Positions 36,244-48,289 of a stretch of DNA of 64,000 nt are shown here, in pieces. Within the stretch, counting starts at the first letter, position 1, and every line of letters begins with the position of its first letter. The notes below the pieces were generated by a model that worked only from the letters and a program-made list of their open reading frames with translations, ran no database searches and had not been told where the DNA came from. Source of the stretch: Cylicocyclus nassatus (lineage: Eukaryota; Nematoda; Chromadorea; Rhabditida; Strongylidae); NCBI GenBank assembly GCA_958299035.1, contig CATQJL010000223.1, positions 73,790,600-73,854,599 on the forward strand. Reading direction: 5' to 3'. The position numbers and the translations under genes were made by a program.

Positions 36244-36396
36244 ACGCGCGCGGGTAGAGGAACGAACGCCTCAATTAGGCATCGCCTCCGCGGGCTGCTG
36301 GTCCTTTCGTCCTACTGTTATGCATCGTGTTGGGACCAGTGGTCCGCGGAGGCGGTGCCTAATTGAGGCGTTCGTTCCTCCACCCCACGCGCGCTG
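36244..36396. repeat. Short foldback repeat
   Basis: Arms around GAGGAACGAACGCCTCAATT and its inverse enclose about 50 bases, with GCGCGCG-rich outer ends. A smaller perfect palindrome (arms CCCGAAAGCCAGAGTATCAT) follows at about 36423-36470. Confidence 0.65.
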
Positions 36397-37029
36397 CACG
36401 CTCCAACTGTCTGAGTAGCTTGCCCGAAAGCCAGAGTATCATCGCGGCGATGATACTCTGGCTTTCGGGTACTCTGTACACCACCGCGGAGAGACATGTG
36501 CATAGCCACTGCAGCAAAAAACCTCATGTTCAAAAGTGTAGTATGCCAATAAATTTGAGAATGTACCTATCAATCTTTAGATCTCTGGAGGGTACTGTTC
36601 TACGGTTGAAATGAGCGTCCACCTCCCGTAAACAACGCCCATCAATGTCGGGAGATTAATGAATATTAGTTCTGGTCACTTGGGATAAGAAACGATTGGG
36701 GCCCTCTATGATTCACTGCTCGAGTTGAGGCTCTCTAATCAGTCACCATAAAGTGAAGATCGCCAATAAGGGCCGCCTCCGAGGGCTAATGGTCCTTTTC
36801 CAATTACTACGTAAGGCTGTAGGCATACTTCACGCGATTTGGCCATTTGCCAAATGTTTCCAAATTCAGTACCATCAGACCCTTATTGCACAGCATGTAT
36901 AACTTCCATAGGTTGATAAAATGCTCTATCTTCCGCATTCAGAAACCCCTTACGCGAGTTATGAACCACTGGAGTATTGCCCAATCGCGACGCGTCTGAA
37001 ATCGCTTGAGGTATGCTCACGGCCTTACA

Positions 37030-39480
37030 TAGTAATTAGGAGCTACAAGTTCGAAGAGACGGCAGCTATCGGCGATATTCGTTCTTCTACCCGTTTACAC
37101 ATGGTGAGGCAAGACTCGTACGTATAGTACAAATGGCTGCGAAGAACGCGCCCCATGCCCCAATGCAAATTTGACCGGCGCGGAGGGCGTTTGGTGTCGG
37201 AGCGTACAATTCTGGCACAGATGTCTACTATTTGAACTACATACGCTAACCAGTGAAGATCTTGATAATGACAGCCTACCAATGTCATGGCATGAGCTGG
37301 TGAGGAGGAGGATGTCTTGAGCCAGCAAGTTGACGTGAAAGGCTAGAGACTGCACATGATTGGTCTTTCTCTATGAACTTTTTGCATGAACTTTCTTGTA
37401 CGACCTTTTTCTAATAGCAAGCTTTTGTCCAGCATGATCCGTTTCTTGATGCTAAGGGTTAAAGAGTCTTGTATAAGCCCATAGTTTTTGCTTTTGCTTA
37501 TGTTTTGAAGACAAATCTGGTTACCTTGTTGCGTACTCAGGATGAGCAAATTTAGGACCCACATCTCGTTTCCTATACTAAATGGACAGTATCAAGTAGA
37601 CCCCCTGTTCAACAATTCAGGCTTTCTTTGGATCTGTGACAAAAATGAAGGTCAAAGAGGCCGAGTCTACACCATCAAAACTTGTGAAGAGAGCTCCTTC
37701 AGTTCATTACACTGCATGCACAAGATTTTTGGTTATGACATCACGGAAAGCAGTATCATCTTCAGTGCGTCGCGATAACTACCTAAGGAAGAGCTCAGAT
37801 GAGGAGTGAGAGTCAAAGAAGCGAGAGTTTGAACCACATATTTCTCCCAGGTCGTACTTACATATGTCTGTGTACACTTATCTACCCATCCCTGAGCTGG
37901 AGGTACAGGTCCCGTAAAATCCAATTGCCCACGAGTCACTTTGAACACCGATGCGCGGCGCGGCTGGAGACGTTTGGTCCCGAAGCGCTACAGCTTTGCT
38001 AGTGACAATGAGCGCGCACCCTCTCCAAACACATTTTTCCAAGCTTTTGAAGGAATCTTTCGTCAAGATATACCTTGCATTGACGAGAACAACATGAAAG
38101 TTAAAGAAAGATTTTTTGGAATATGGTGAACGCCGAAAATGTTCGCGACGACCGCTCGCCTCGCTTACGCTGGTCTTCAGGGCACGGCGCGAGCAATTAG
38201 GTTTTACGGCGTCTATACATACCTAAGCCAATCTAAGCTGCCGAAATTGACGTACACAGTGATTTTCACGAACAGTTAAGCTATCGAAATCCATCTGAAC
38301 TTACAATGCTCACCCGCAAGCTACTACCCATTCTGGGAATAGAAAACTCGAAAAAGCTTTATATCTACAAGTTATAAACATGCTCGAATTGTTTTATCCA
38401 AGTGCTTTGTCATCAAAAATGAGATATGTGGAAAATGCTCTTTAATTCGAAACGTTTGAGTCTCCTAATCTCAGAATGAATGATACTTCCCTCATGACAC
38501 TTGGATCCGCAGCTTTCTTCTTCTTATAGCTGCCGCATAAGAAACATGTTCAGTAAGAAGCCCCCTCTGTTTAGACACAAACAAATCATTACTTTCTTAT
38601 CCTTGCTATGTTCTTGAGGCACTATATCAATGAAGAATGATCTAGATGGCAAGAGATGAAAGGTAGATCATCGCACGTTACAACTGACCAATTGCACTAT
38701 TGCACTTATTTTTGTGATTCTCCTGCCGAAGGAAGTCGTTTTTCCGTCAGTGTCACTTGTTTCGCGCTGAAAGTTATGGGGTATGTGCGCTTGATCGCTA
38801 GGGTTCGCGTGCGGAATACAGATTTGCACTGGGACAAGGGGCGCGCTCTTCGCAGCCATTTGTAACTATAGGTACGAGTGTGAGGCAAGCTTCAGGAGAC
38901 GGAGCGTCCAAGAAGGCACCGGCCATACTATATTCCTGCGACTCCTGTAATTCATGCACTTCTCTAGTTCCAATGTGCCGTACTACGAAGCGGTTTGCGA
39001 ATTTCAGTATACATTGTTTTTTTCGCAATATACATTGTTAGGGGACCCGTAGCAGCCAAGAAAATCGCAGGAATTACAGAAATCACGGGAATCACAGGAA
39101 TAGTGTGGCTGGTCCCGAAGGAAGCAACATAAAGTCCGCAATTCGCAATCCGCGCATGGAGTATAGGCGCTTAAAACCTAATTGCCCGCGCCATGCCTTG
39201 AACAATAGGGTAAGCAAGCGGTCGCGAACGACTGTCGGCGTTCATTATATTCCAAAAAATCTTTCTTTAACTTTCATGTTGTGCTCGTCATTGCAAGGTA
39301 TATCTTGACGAAAGCTCCCTTCAAAAGTTCAAAAAAATATGTGTGGAAAGGGCGCGCGCTCATTGTCGCTCGCAAAAAGCCTGTAGCGCTTCGGGACCAA
39401 ACGTTTCCAGCCGCGCCGCGCATTGGTATTCAAAGCGACGCGTGGGCAATTGGATCTTACGGCTTGTGGGGTAATGTGTT
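37030..39480. repeat. Large nested inverted repeat, about 2.4 kb
   Basis: Two sets of inverted arms are visible. One pairs 37080-37170 with 38790-38890 (GTGAGGCAAGACTCGTACG and a near inverse). The other pairs about 37900-38230 with 39165-39480 (blocks such as GGACCAAACGTTTCCAGCCG and its inverse). The arms overlap in an interleaved way, so two foldback elements have probably combined or been rearranged. No coding sequence is recognised. Confidence 0.6.
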
Positions 39481-40139
39481 GGCCTCCGTCAAATCCCGGC
39501 TTGTTTTGTCATCCGAAACGTTTGAAGGGAAGCCTTTGTCTGGGACTCCAAGTTTTGTCCCTACTCCGGTGCCACGACTGTGCTAATGATAGATCCTACC
39601 ATTATCTTGGTTGTGCCAAGCGACTTGCACAATAAAGCAGTCAGTCGTTGCACGCGTATTTCCGTATGTCATCTCCGTATGTCATCTATTTTCATATGTC
39701 ATTTCCGTATTGTTAGGGTGCAGACTCATGAAAGGAAGGCTAAAGATGATAAGGAAAAATATCAAAGATGAAACATGTGCGATATGATAACTTAGAATCA
39801 AAAAAGTAGTCCAATGAGACTGAAAGGAAAGAATAGTGGAAGAACATGAGCAATTAACTCAAACAACGAATTGAGCATGTGAATGTCGGATATAGATAGA
39901 TAGATGGCTATAAACATGGCTAAGCAGTAAGAAGTTGAAAGAAGACTGTACCAGCATCACCAAGCGCTTAGAAAAGTTCACCCGTTTTTTGAAAAGTTCG
40001 TGCATTCGCACACCCTACAGCGGCGTGACGGCTGGAAAACTAGTTAATACGTTTTTGCGCTCTAATGATGGAGTAAAGCGCGAAATGAAAGGTGAATGTT
40101 CGCTCAAAAAACCAGAGATCAGTCCATTACATTTCCTCA
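39481..40139. other. No gene seen
   Basis: Contains a short CGTATGTCATCT-type tandem stretch at about 39660-39710. A 76-codon plus-strand frame at 39935 has no supporting splice sites. Confidence 0.35.
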
Positions 40140-41155
40140 TGCAGAACTTTCTAACTGTTGTATAGACCTCGACACGATACCCAATTGACATCGTGCGTCA
40201 AAAATACGTACTTGATGTAAATACAGTGTACACTACTTACCTCAACCTGTAATTAATATTTTTTCAACTTGTGCTTCCTCCCCATCTCTCTGGAGTTGGG
40301 AAAATGACTGAAGAAAGTATTGGTAAAACTGATTGATTTTAAATATCACTACTCGTACGGAAATCTTATATCATGGGGGCTATTTATCATGCTGATTCCG
40401 AAAATGGTACTCATTTTGCTTGATAGCCGTTCACCCATAGCTAAGTTTGGAGTTATTTGATGTGCCAAGTGGAAGTGCATGGAGGTAAGGAGGCTGTCTC
40501 TCCAGATTACTCACGTGATTACCGATGTTTCCTGATTGCCTATTCCAATTACTTTTATCACTTCTGACATTCATTGGGCTTTCGATGCTATCGTAGGTTC
40601 GAGCGAATAAGAGGTAATGTATGATGTTTGGTAAATTTTTTTTCCAAACTAATCTATCAAATTAAAGATATTTTTATGACCTGGAAACTCGGAAGAGCAA
40701 GTCTACCATTGTTTAGATATTATGTGCACAGCAGTCTCGAGTCTCCCATTCATAGAATAGATGATATGCGAAATGAGTTTCATCTTTTAACTTGTGCAAA
40801 ACAAACTAAACAGAATCTAAGCGATTCTGTTCAGTAACGGGCAGCTGCTGCAGCTAAAATAAACGACTATCAAGCAAAATGAGTACCATTTTCGGAATCA
40901 GCATGATAAATAGCCCCCATGATATAAGATTTCCGTACGAGTAGTGATATTTAAAATCAATCAGTTTTACCAATACTTTCTTCAGTCATTTTCCCAACTC
41001 CAGAGAGATGGGGAGGAAGTACAAGTTGAAAAAATATTAATTACAGGTTGAGGTAAGTAGTGTACACTGTATTTACATCAAGTACGTATTTTTGACGCAC
41101 GATGTCAATTGGGTATCTGTCGAGGTCTATACGACAGTAACTTTCTAACGAAAAT
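40140..41155. mobile_element. 1-kb foldback element with nearly identical arms
   Basis: Arms of about 290 bases (40140-40430 and 40870-41155) are almost identical inverted copies, for example CATGATATAAGATTTCCGTACG in the right arm against the left arm near 40370. The ends resemble AACTTTCTAAC. The 440-base centre has a 69-codon frame of no known family. High arm identity suggests a recent insertion. Confidence 0.7.
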
Positions 41156-41839
41156 CTGTAACCAACGAAGGATGGTGGATATTGTTTTCACATGAACTTT
41201 TCAAAACAACATAATGCTGTTATGGCCTAACTCCTGAAACGCTCTCTCTCTCTCTGGTCATTTTTCCCACGCTCAAGTAGCGATTGAACTTTCCTTCCTC
41301 AAGTAGCGATTTAAGCTTGGTCTTTCCGACGCTTACTTGTAAAACAAAAAAGACCAGAGCACGCTCACAAAAGAGATGCAGAGCCTAAGCGAGGTTGTCG
41401 CGCGAGATTCAAGCCGCTCGAGCTGGACTTCGAATGAGACAGAGGGTATACTTGTGCGTATTTGGAGTAAGGAGAAAAAGGACAGAAGAGATGTGTAGAC
41501 TATGTTATGAAGCTTTTGGGCTTGACGTGAAAGTGTGTAAAGTGCGCTACTGCTAAGGCTGCCGGAATCATCGGCAACGGTAGACTTTGGTAATTATAAA
41601 GCCAAGACAAACGATTGGTAGAGTAGAGGTTCCCGTTTCTCTTTCGCAATTCGCAATGAAGATCTCACCGAAGTGCATGGGGTTCAGCGGACGGTGATCT
41701 TGCATGTTGAGTCGCGGTTTCGAAACTTTTGACTAATCGCTTCGAATGCAGCGTCATCGTAGTGAGCCTTTATAGACCTTCGCAGAAAGGTTTGATTTGC
41801 GTTGTTGTTACTGCGCAGCTGTTGTCTTTGAGGCTTTGG

Positions 41840-42055
41840 CCATACTTTACCCGTGTTTCCAGTGTTACTCGTGTTACTAGTGTTGGTAGCGTTACTCACT
41901 ATTCAATTCAATGAGATTGCCTTTTTGAATGAAACTGTATTTGTGATCTAATATAGTAACATTAGTAACATGAGTAACACTAGTAACACTGGTAACACGA
42001 TTAACACTGGTAACACCGGTAAGACGGGTAACTTGGGTAAAGTGTGGCTAAAGCC
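41840..42055. repeat. GTAACACTG-type minisatellite, in two facing blocks
   Basis: About 41840-41900 carries degenerate CAGTGTTACTCGTGTTACT units. About 41960-42050 carries the inverse, GTAACACTAGTAACACTGG units of 9-10 bases. Related scattered units occur near 43545-43615. The frames here translate as low-complexity Asn/Thr/Ser repeats and are not genes. Confidence 0.6.
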
Positions 42056-42575
42056 TGAGACTGAGTGAATCACTATGATACTATGCATACTAACTCGACG
42101 CGGTTCCAATATCGGCGTCTTATCACCGCTTTCCGTACCTCGTATTCTCACCGCAGCGCTGCGTGGTGCAGGTCATGCATTCTCTGCGTCAGTGAATGAT
42201 TTGTAAACTACTCCTGTGCAGACGAAGATGTGAACAATGGAATTAGAATCAGTCGAGCTGTGACTGCATGTTTATTCACATTAATAACTTGGCTTGAATT
42301 TCTTCTTAAGATTTATACATCAATCATTTGTGGACGTAGCACTCCACTCCATCGATCAGGTCCTGTTACCAAAGTTGGCTTACTTTGCACCTTCATTATC
42401 GATGCACTGTCCAATATGACCCTCGCATTATGTTAATCAGCGCAACATAGCAACTCGCTTGTCAACAGAATTTATGGAGAGGGCATTGTTCTCATATTAT
42501 CAACTAGACAGCCCTCATTTCAGGATAATTTGCATTTTTATGCTCTCATGATTTGATTTAAAATTTTTTTCAGAA

Positions 42576-45142
42576 ATGCAGACTATATATGAGAAGTTCT
42601 GGATAGTTTTACGACTCCAGTTCTATGTGATTTATCTGCTCCTTCAACACATATACGGGAAAATCAAAGAGGTTCGTCATTGAATACTACGATATTTTCT
42701 CCTCTGACCCAATCCTTATTTAAGGTCTTCCGAATGGCGGCTGGTACCGCTGACATTCCAGATGGACATGTCAGAATGCTGTCAATTATCTGGCGTTATA
42801 AGTTGGATCCGGAAGAAATTGCAAAAAGAAGTGATTTCGTGCTAGCAGGAGGACATTTCGAAAGCATCGAGCTAATGAACAATTCACACTGGAGTATTTA
42901 CTGTATTGAAAGAGTGAGTTGCAAATACTTTTGATTTCTGTATCTTTGGTTTATTTATCTTGATTTAGGACTATGTACTGTTTGTTTTGTTGCCAGAACC
43001 TTTCTATAGCTATAACATCAGTGAATACCCATTCATTTTCGTCCCATTGTTTGAAAAGGTGAGTTTATTAATAAGTCTGTGATTAGACTTTTTAGTGATC
43101 TTCACTATGTAGGCTTTGGCTGTAGCCGAAGTGAAACGAAGCGATTTTCTGAAGTTTGCTGAGACCTTGGAAAAACAACCACAACCGAGGACCGTACTTT
43201 TTACGAACACAGCTCGCTGTGGTAGTACGTTGTTGGGAAAGATGCTACACAGGTAACGCTACAGCAAGGAACTTCTTTTCGTTAACGCTTTTTTAGTTAC
43301 TGTAGATACTTCCATTCTTGCCGCCTATAGTATGTTCTTCATTTTTACGACTTTTATTATTATAATTCATTAGTCCATGCTTTACATTGCGGCCCCGGGC
43401 AGACTTCGCTCAAAAGCGCCCATTTCTCTAATGTCTCTTCACTTTCTCGTGTGAGGAGAGATAGGGAAAGTAAAGAGAGGTTAGAGAAATTTGTGCGCTT
43501 CCAAGCGCTTTTGAGCGAAGTCTGGCCGTGGCCTAACTGATGTGACCGCTGCTACCAGTTTTACCGCTATTACCAGTGTTGCCACTGTTCTTCTCGTTGT
43601 TACCAGTGTTCCGCTCCATTGGACGGCATGAATGCCCACTCTCATTTTTTCCGTCTGCGATTCCGTAAACTGCTGATTGCGTTTTCCTTCATATCAGGAC
43701 GGTAGTCTGAGCACCAAATTACTGTTGGTTATTTGCCTCTCGTGGAAAAAATCAAGGTACAAGGTTGCCATTTAACTACTGAAAAGCGGAACAATAACAA
43801 CAGCAAAAATGACTGCAATATATAACGGTAACATTGGTAACGTAAGAGCGCGTGCTAATCCCAACCCTTAATTATGTTAACTCGCAACAGAATCGAAATC
43901 TTGTCATTGAATGAACAATTAATAATCGCATTGTTAAGGAATAGGTTGTTTGAAACCGAAACCTGTATCATGTCTTTATGAAACGGTTTTTCGTCGAATT
44001 ACATAATCGGATACCTGATGTTCATTTGTTTAGACCAGGCTTCAGCATTTGCTACGCTGAACATCCGGCGCTTACCACGCTGTCCGTTGCTCTCAGTGAG
44101 GAGTTTATGAGCGAAACGGTTGGTTTTTACTCCAAAGCTTGTCACTCAAGAATTATCTCTGGAAAGGCTCATGCTGCCATTTCACATTTAGCATTCTGAT
44201 CATTAAGGAGATACGACAGTATCTACGAGGAGCCATCACCTGCCTACGAGCCCATCTTCCCACCGGTGTCGTATGTGTGCTGAAAACGCAGTCGTTCGAA
44301 GCAAAACTTGTGCCATTTTGTGAGGGAATTCCTAATCTCAAGCATATTTTCGCGTTCCGAAAGAAGGGACTGTTATCCGTTGAAAAAGTAATGCGTCGGT
44401 GAGAATAGTTACCAATTTCTTGTTTCTGTATTCAGAATTTTATAGCCTGGCTGAAACTTTCGAGTTGTTCTGTTTTTCATCGACTGTTTTCAGTGAGGAT
44501 TTCTTAAACGCTCTGCTTACGGAGATGTACAATTATTGCCCAGCCGCAATAAGATGGATTAGTTTGCTTACTGCTGGTGAGGGTAAATGGAACAGACTAC
44601 TTCGACCTCATGGCAGGAGAGTGAGTACCGTCTCATTCGGTTGATTCTTTCGCAGCATAATACTTTGTCTTTTTTAGGCTGCGGCAGCAATAGTCTTCGC
44701 AGCACCATATTCAGTTTATGAACAGAACAAGAAAATGTACTGTCATCCTGTCATATGGTTCCATGAAATGATAAATGACACTGAAAATATGCTGACTTCA
44801 TTGTTTACCGAGGTAAGTTTGCTCTACATCTTTTATATCTCTTACAGTGTATCTGTGTCTGAATTATGCGAGTAAAGTATTCATATTGCAGATAGAAATC
44901 CCATTGTCTTGCGTTCGTGATGCGGTTGAGTGCAAGAATAAAGACTCACAAGAGGGCTCATTTCTTTCGTCGCAGAAGCTGACACATATCAAGGTGTGTC
45001 GGACCTGAAAATTTTTCGACTATGACAGTTTACAAAGCATATCTTATTATAGTTTGCTCCAATATCAGAAGCTGACAAAGCCACATTTAAAGAGTATGCG
45101 GAGAAGATGAATATTCCTGAGGACACTTTTGACATGGATTAA
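42576..45142 (+). CDS. Sulfotransferase-like P-loop protein, nematode family
   Basis: Ten exons join in phase to 414 aa: 42576-42671, 42725-42913, 42969-43058, 43113-43252, 44034-44118, 44208-44398, 44494-44620, 44678-44812, 44892-44993, 45053-45142. The ATG follows TTTTTTTCAG by two bases, a likely spliced-leader acceptor. Residues about 7-24 are hydrophobic (possible membrane anchor). Residues 158-166 read TARCGSTLL, like the PAPS-binding loop of sulfotransferases. Later conserved-looking blocks are YAEHPALTT, VLKTQSFE and the end EDTFDMD. I know of similar uncharacterised proteins in other nematodes, but the enzyme activity is unproven. Intron 4 (43253-44033) carries a foldback repeat. Confidence 0.75.
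43390..43535. repeat. Foldback repeat in intron 4 of the sulfotransferase-like gene
   Basis: Arms GGCAGACTTCGCTCAAAAGCGC and an imperfect inverse enclose a purine/pyrimidine palindrome (CTCTTCACTTTC and GAAAGTAAAGAG). About 145 bp in all; no clear target duplication. Confidence 0.65.
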
Positions 45143-45311
45143 GTTGTTCCTGTAAACTTTTTGTTGAGTTTTGAATCTTATAAAATTACATAGCGAATTT
45201 ATAGACATGATTATATTCGTTGCCAAGTTTGAATGCCTGTTGTTTGGTGTAAACTGCATTGTTGGAAATTTGTTGTTTGTTGTCATAAGATATGTGGTCA
45301 TCATTCCCTTA

Positions 45312-45603
45312 TCTTATATATAAAGCTGAATATCTGTTTGTCTGTATGTCTGTATGTCTGTCTGTACGTATGTTCCGAATAGAAAATTCCATTTCTGAAC
45401 CGATCCGGACCAAACTTGGCACACATACACTTCGGGCCCCGGCGGATGTCATAGGCTACTTTTCGTCATCGATCGATATCCATTCTATCGATTTTTTGCA
45501 AAATTTCAGCTACGGGGCTGGGAGTTGACACAGGGGGGTAATCGAGCATGCTGATTACGAATATAATAATGACAGGGCCGGGCGGAGCCGGGTAAGTCAA
45601 CTA
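45312..45603 (+). mobile_element. Helentron-like fragment, copy D
   Basis: Starts TTATATATAAAGCTGAATATC with the same microsatellite and TTCCGAATAG block, contains one ATCGAT unit and ends GGAGCCGGGTAAGTCAACTA, a mutated form of the usual 3' end. The right half of the full element is missing. It lies 170 bases after the stop of the sulfotransferase-like gene. Confidence 0.6.
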
Positions 45604-46015
45604 TCCCTATCTTATTGCGAGAAAGAAATCAGAAATAGAGAAAAAAGGTTGCAATCTGCTTTTGCATGCTAGCTCACAAGAGAGTTGCTAGATACCTAAC
45701 CCTATAGCCATACGTGAAAAGAATGCGAGAATGCGCTGGTTGGCACGAGCAAGAATGAATTTTGTCCTCGAAGACGATAGAAGTGAAACTCGCTCAACCC
45801 CAGCCATTAACGAAATCATCGCGGTATATTAGTTGTGTATAACCGCCGATGATGAATAAATGTATGTATGTATGTATACGGAAAAGTTGCCAAAGCTTTT
45901 GGAAGGTCGCGCTTCTTGTTTTTCTTCGTGAACTCATTTGGCCTATCGCAATTCCTCCTCCTTGTCTGACCCCTTTCTGAAATTTTTCTGCGTATGTGAA
46001 CTAGAACGATGAAAG

Positions 46016-46304
46016 TACCCTCGATATCATCCCATATGTCTTCCCTCAACATGACGTGGATTACGTGGCTTGATGAGGCGCCGCCTCGCCTCGGGCTCGC
46101 GCCACGTTGCGAGCGCATCATTTGGCGGGACGTGGCGCTCAACACAACGTGGCGCAGGCTTTTCCACGTTCTTCTTGTTGCCACATCACGCCGAAAATGC
46201 GCACGCAACGTGGCGCAAGCCCGAGGCGAGGCGGCGCCTCATCAAGCCAAGTAATCCACGTCATGTTGAGGGAAGACATATGGGATGATATCGAGGGTAT
46301 GTGC
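46016..46304. mobile_element. 289-bp foldback MITE
   Basis: Ends TACCCTCGATATCATCCCAT and its inverse. Inverted arms of about 90 bases run through GACGTGGATTACGTGGCTTG. The centre is rich in AACGTGGCGC repeats. The overlapping frames of 66-130 codons on both strands follow the palindrome and are not genes. Confidence 0.7.
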
Positions 46305-46410
46305 TGACTATGTGTGCAGAACGGGGGAGACGTTCACTGTCATGAAAAGAAACCAAATTGTACATTCCACGTTGCAAACGGTACCAATTGAAAGTGCTCC
46401 TACTACTTGA

Positions 46411-46863
46411 AGGCAGTGTCCGGGCAAAAACTCGATTTTGAGATTTCATGCTTACCCGCGCCTATTCGCTACGCTGAATGCGAAAATGCACACTGGAGAG
46501 CGCGAAAACGGCGAAAAACGGCTCTGACGCAGGAGGGAAATCAGCAGGTGGGAGGGGTACTCCCCACTGTGATCTCACGCTTTCAGCTTCCGGAGCGATC
46601 TTCTCGCTTCCGGTTTCATGTCAGTTATTCGCACTTAGCCGGTAGCGATGTTAGGACGGCTAGCGGAAGCGAGAAGTCCGCTCCGGAAGCTGGGAGCGTG
46701 AATTCACAAGGGGGAGGACCCCGCTCACTTGCTGTTTCTCTAATGCGCTAGAGCCCTTTTTGCAGTTTTTGCGCTTTCCAGTGTGAATTTTCGGATTCAG
46801 CATAGCGAATAGGCCAGTATAAGCAGAAAATTTCAAAATCGAGTTTTTGCCCCGACACTGCCT
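46411..46863. mobile_element. TTAA-type palindromic MITE
   Basis: Ends AGGCAGTGTCCGGGCAAAA and a near inverse. Same subfamily as 31314-31768. Flanks are TTGA and TCAA, which are not direct repeats, so one side has mutated or two copies recombined. Confidence 0.7.
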
Positions 46864-48289
46864 TCAAAGCTTACGGGAAAAGAAATTACAGTAAGTTGCG
46901 GCCCGCTTTAGGCGGAAATTGGATTGGCGGGAGTCCGCCTCGCAACAGCTCGCGCCGTTTCGCAGCTACAGTATATCCTACCGTGCTGAGGACCCATGTC
47001 TGCGTCTCTTCAATCTCCTTAGTCTTTGCTTGGCAAAATGCCAGCTCTAGGCGCTCGCGAAGCCTCCAACGATGCGCATGCGCTGCTCCACGTAGAATGT
47101 CTCGCCTAATCCGGGATGAAACCGACTGCATGTAAGGAACATCTGGCGACCCAAACTTGGGGTAAGGATGTACGATGGCGTAAGGAAAAAAGCCGTGTTC
47201 CCTGGTTTTACTCTCCGGTTTAGCCAGGAGAGTGAAACCGGGAATAGCTCAGGGTGAAGACCCGTCGGCAAATAGTGACATTTGGAAATATCTGGCTCGA
47301 GAGGTAGAAGCTTATCCACGCATCTATGCCAAGATTGAAGGAAAAATATTAGCAGTGGAGCATGCCTGCTTATCTTGCTCTTATTCGCAAGAGCTGGCAG
47401 TTGTGTGCTGAACGTTCTGTTAATGCTGCTTGATATCTGCGCTTACACGAAATGTAAGAACAAGCGGGAGGGGGATAGGAGTGTTTTTGTGAGTCTCACT
47501 GACTTCAACTCTTGCAAATATATCGTGCATCCCCTAAATTGTTCCCATATGAACCACCGACGTGGCTGCCTTTCGATCGTTTTAACACGTTAACTCCGGC
47601 AAATTTGAGGTTTATTCGAAGGTGACATGTCAAAATGATCGACGGCAATCAAATTGATGACTCATATGTGAACAATTCTGGGGAATGTACTATATGTGAG
47701 TGGACGAGCGATTCATGAAAGCAGAGATAGCTTCTCAATACTAGCAATAATTGAGGGGACCTGCCTCTTATTGTAAGTTATCAATCTGTATCACTTCAAA
47801 ATGCGCTCATAGCGTTTCCTCGCTAATCAAAAACGTGCTGTGTTTAATGCTTCTTGAGTTCTCCTTCATAATGAGCAATCATGGGCAACGAGGAACGCTT
47901 ATTGTTAAAATTTGTTTTTTTGAAAGTTCAATTGACCACATGGACTTATTTCGCTACGACGCACTACGCTACAATGCTAAGCCTTTATAAATAGGTCATT
48001 TTAAGATGTGTAGGGAAAAATGCAAATGTTACAAAGGTTTTTTTTGTTGTTTCTGTGACAATCGAAACAATTTGACCGCAAAAATCTCACGATGACTATA
48101 TTGTTGAGTTCAGTTGACGTATATGGACAAAATGCTTCTTATTTTTCATCACAGCCGTTTTAATGGGTGCAAGCAAATTCATCGTATATGATGCTTTTTT
48201 CTTTTCGGCAGTGTCTGATAAGGACTTTTAGCTTTTTTCAAATTATATCCAAGCTCTGCTTCTTAAGGTGTAACGCTCATCATTCAGCA
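46864..48289. other. Intergenic with repeat fragments, no gene seen
   Basis: About 47020-47100 repeats a block (CTTTGCTTGGCAAAATGC) also found at 22990-23010, part of an unnamed dispersed repeat. The remainder to 48289 is plain AT-rich sequence upstream of the splicing-factor gene. A CATTCAG just before its ATG (48281-48287) may be a spliced-leader acceptor. Confidence 0.4.

Noticed and set aside
46009..46307. Four overlapping frames of 66-130 codons
   Set aside because: They mirror each other across the foldback MITE at 46016-46304.
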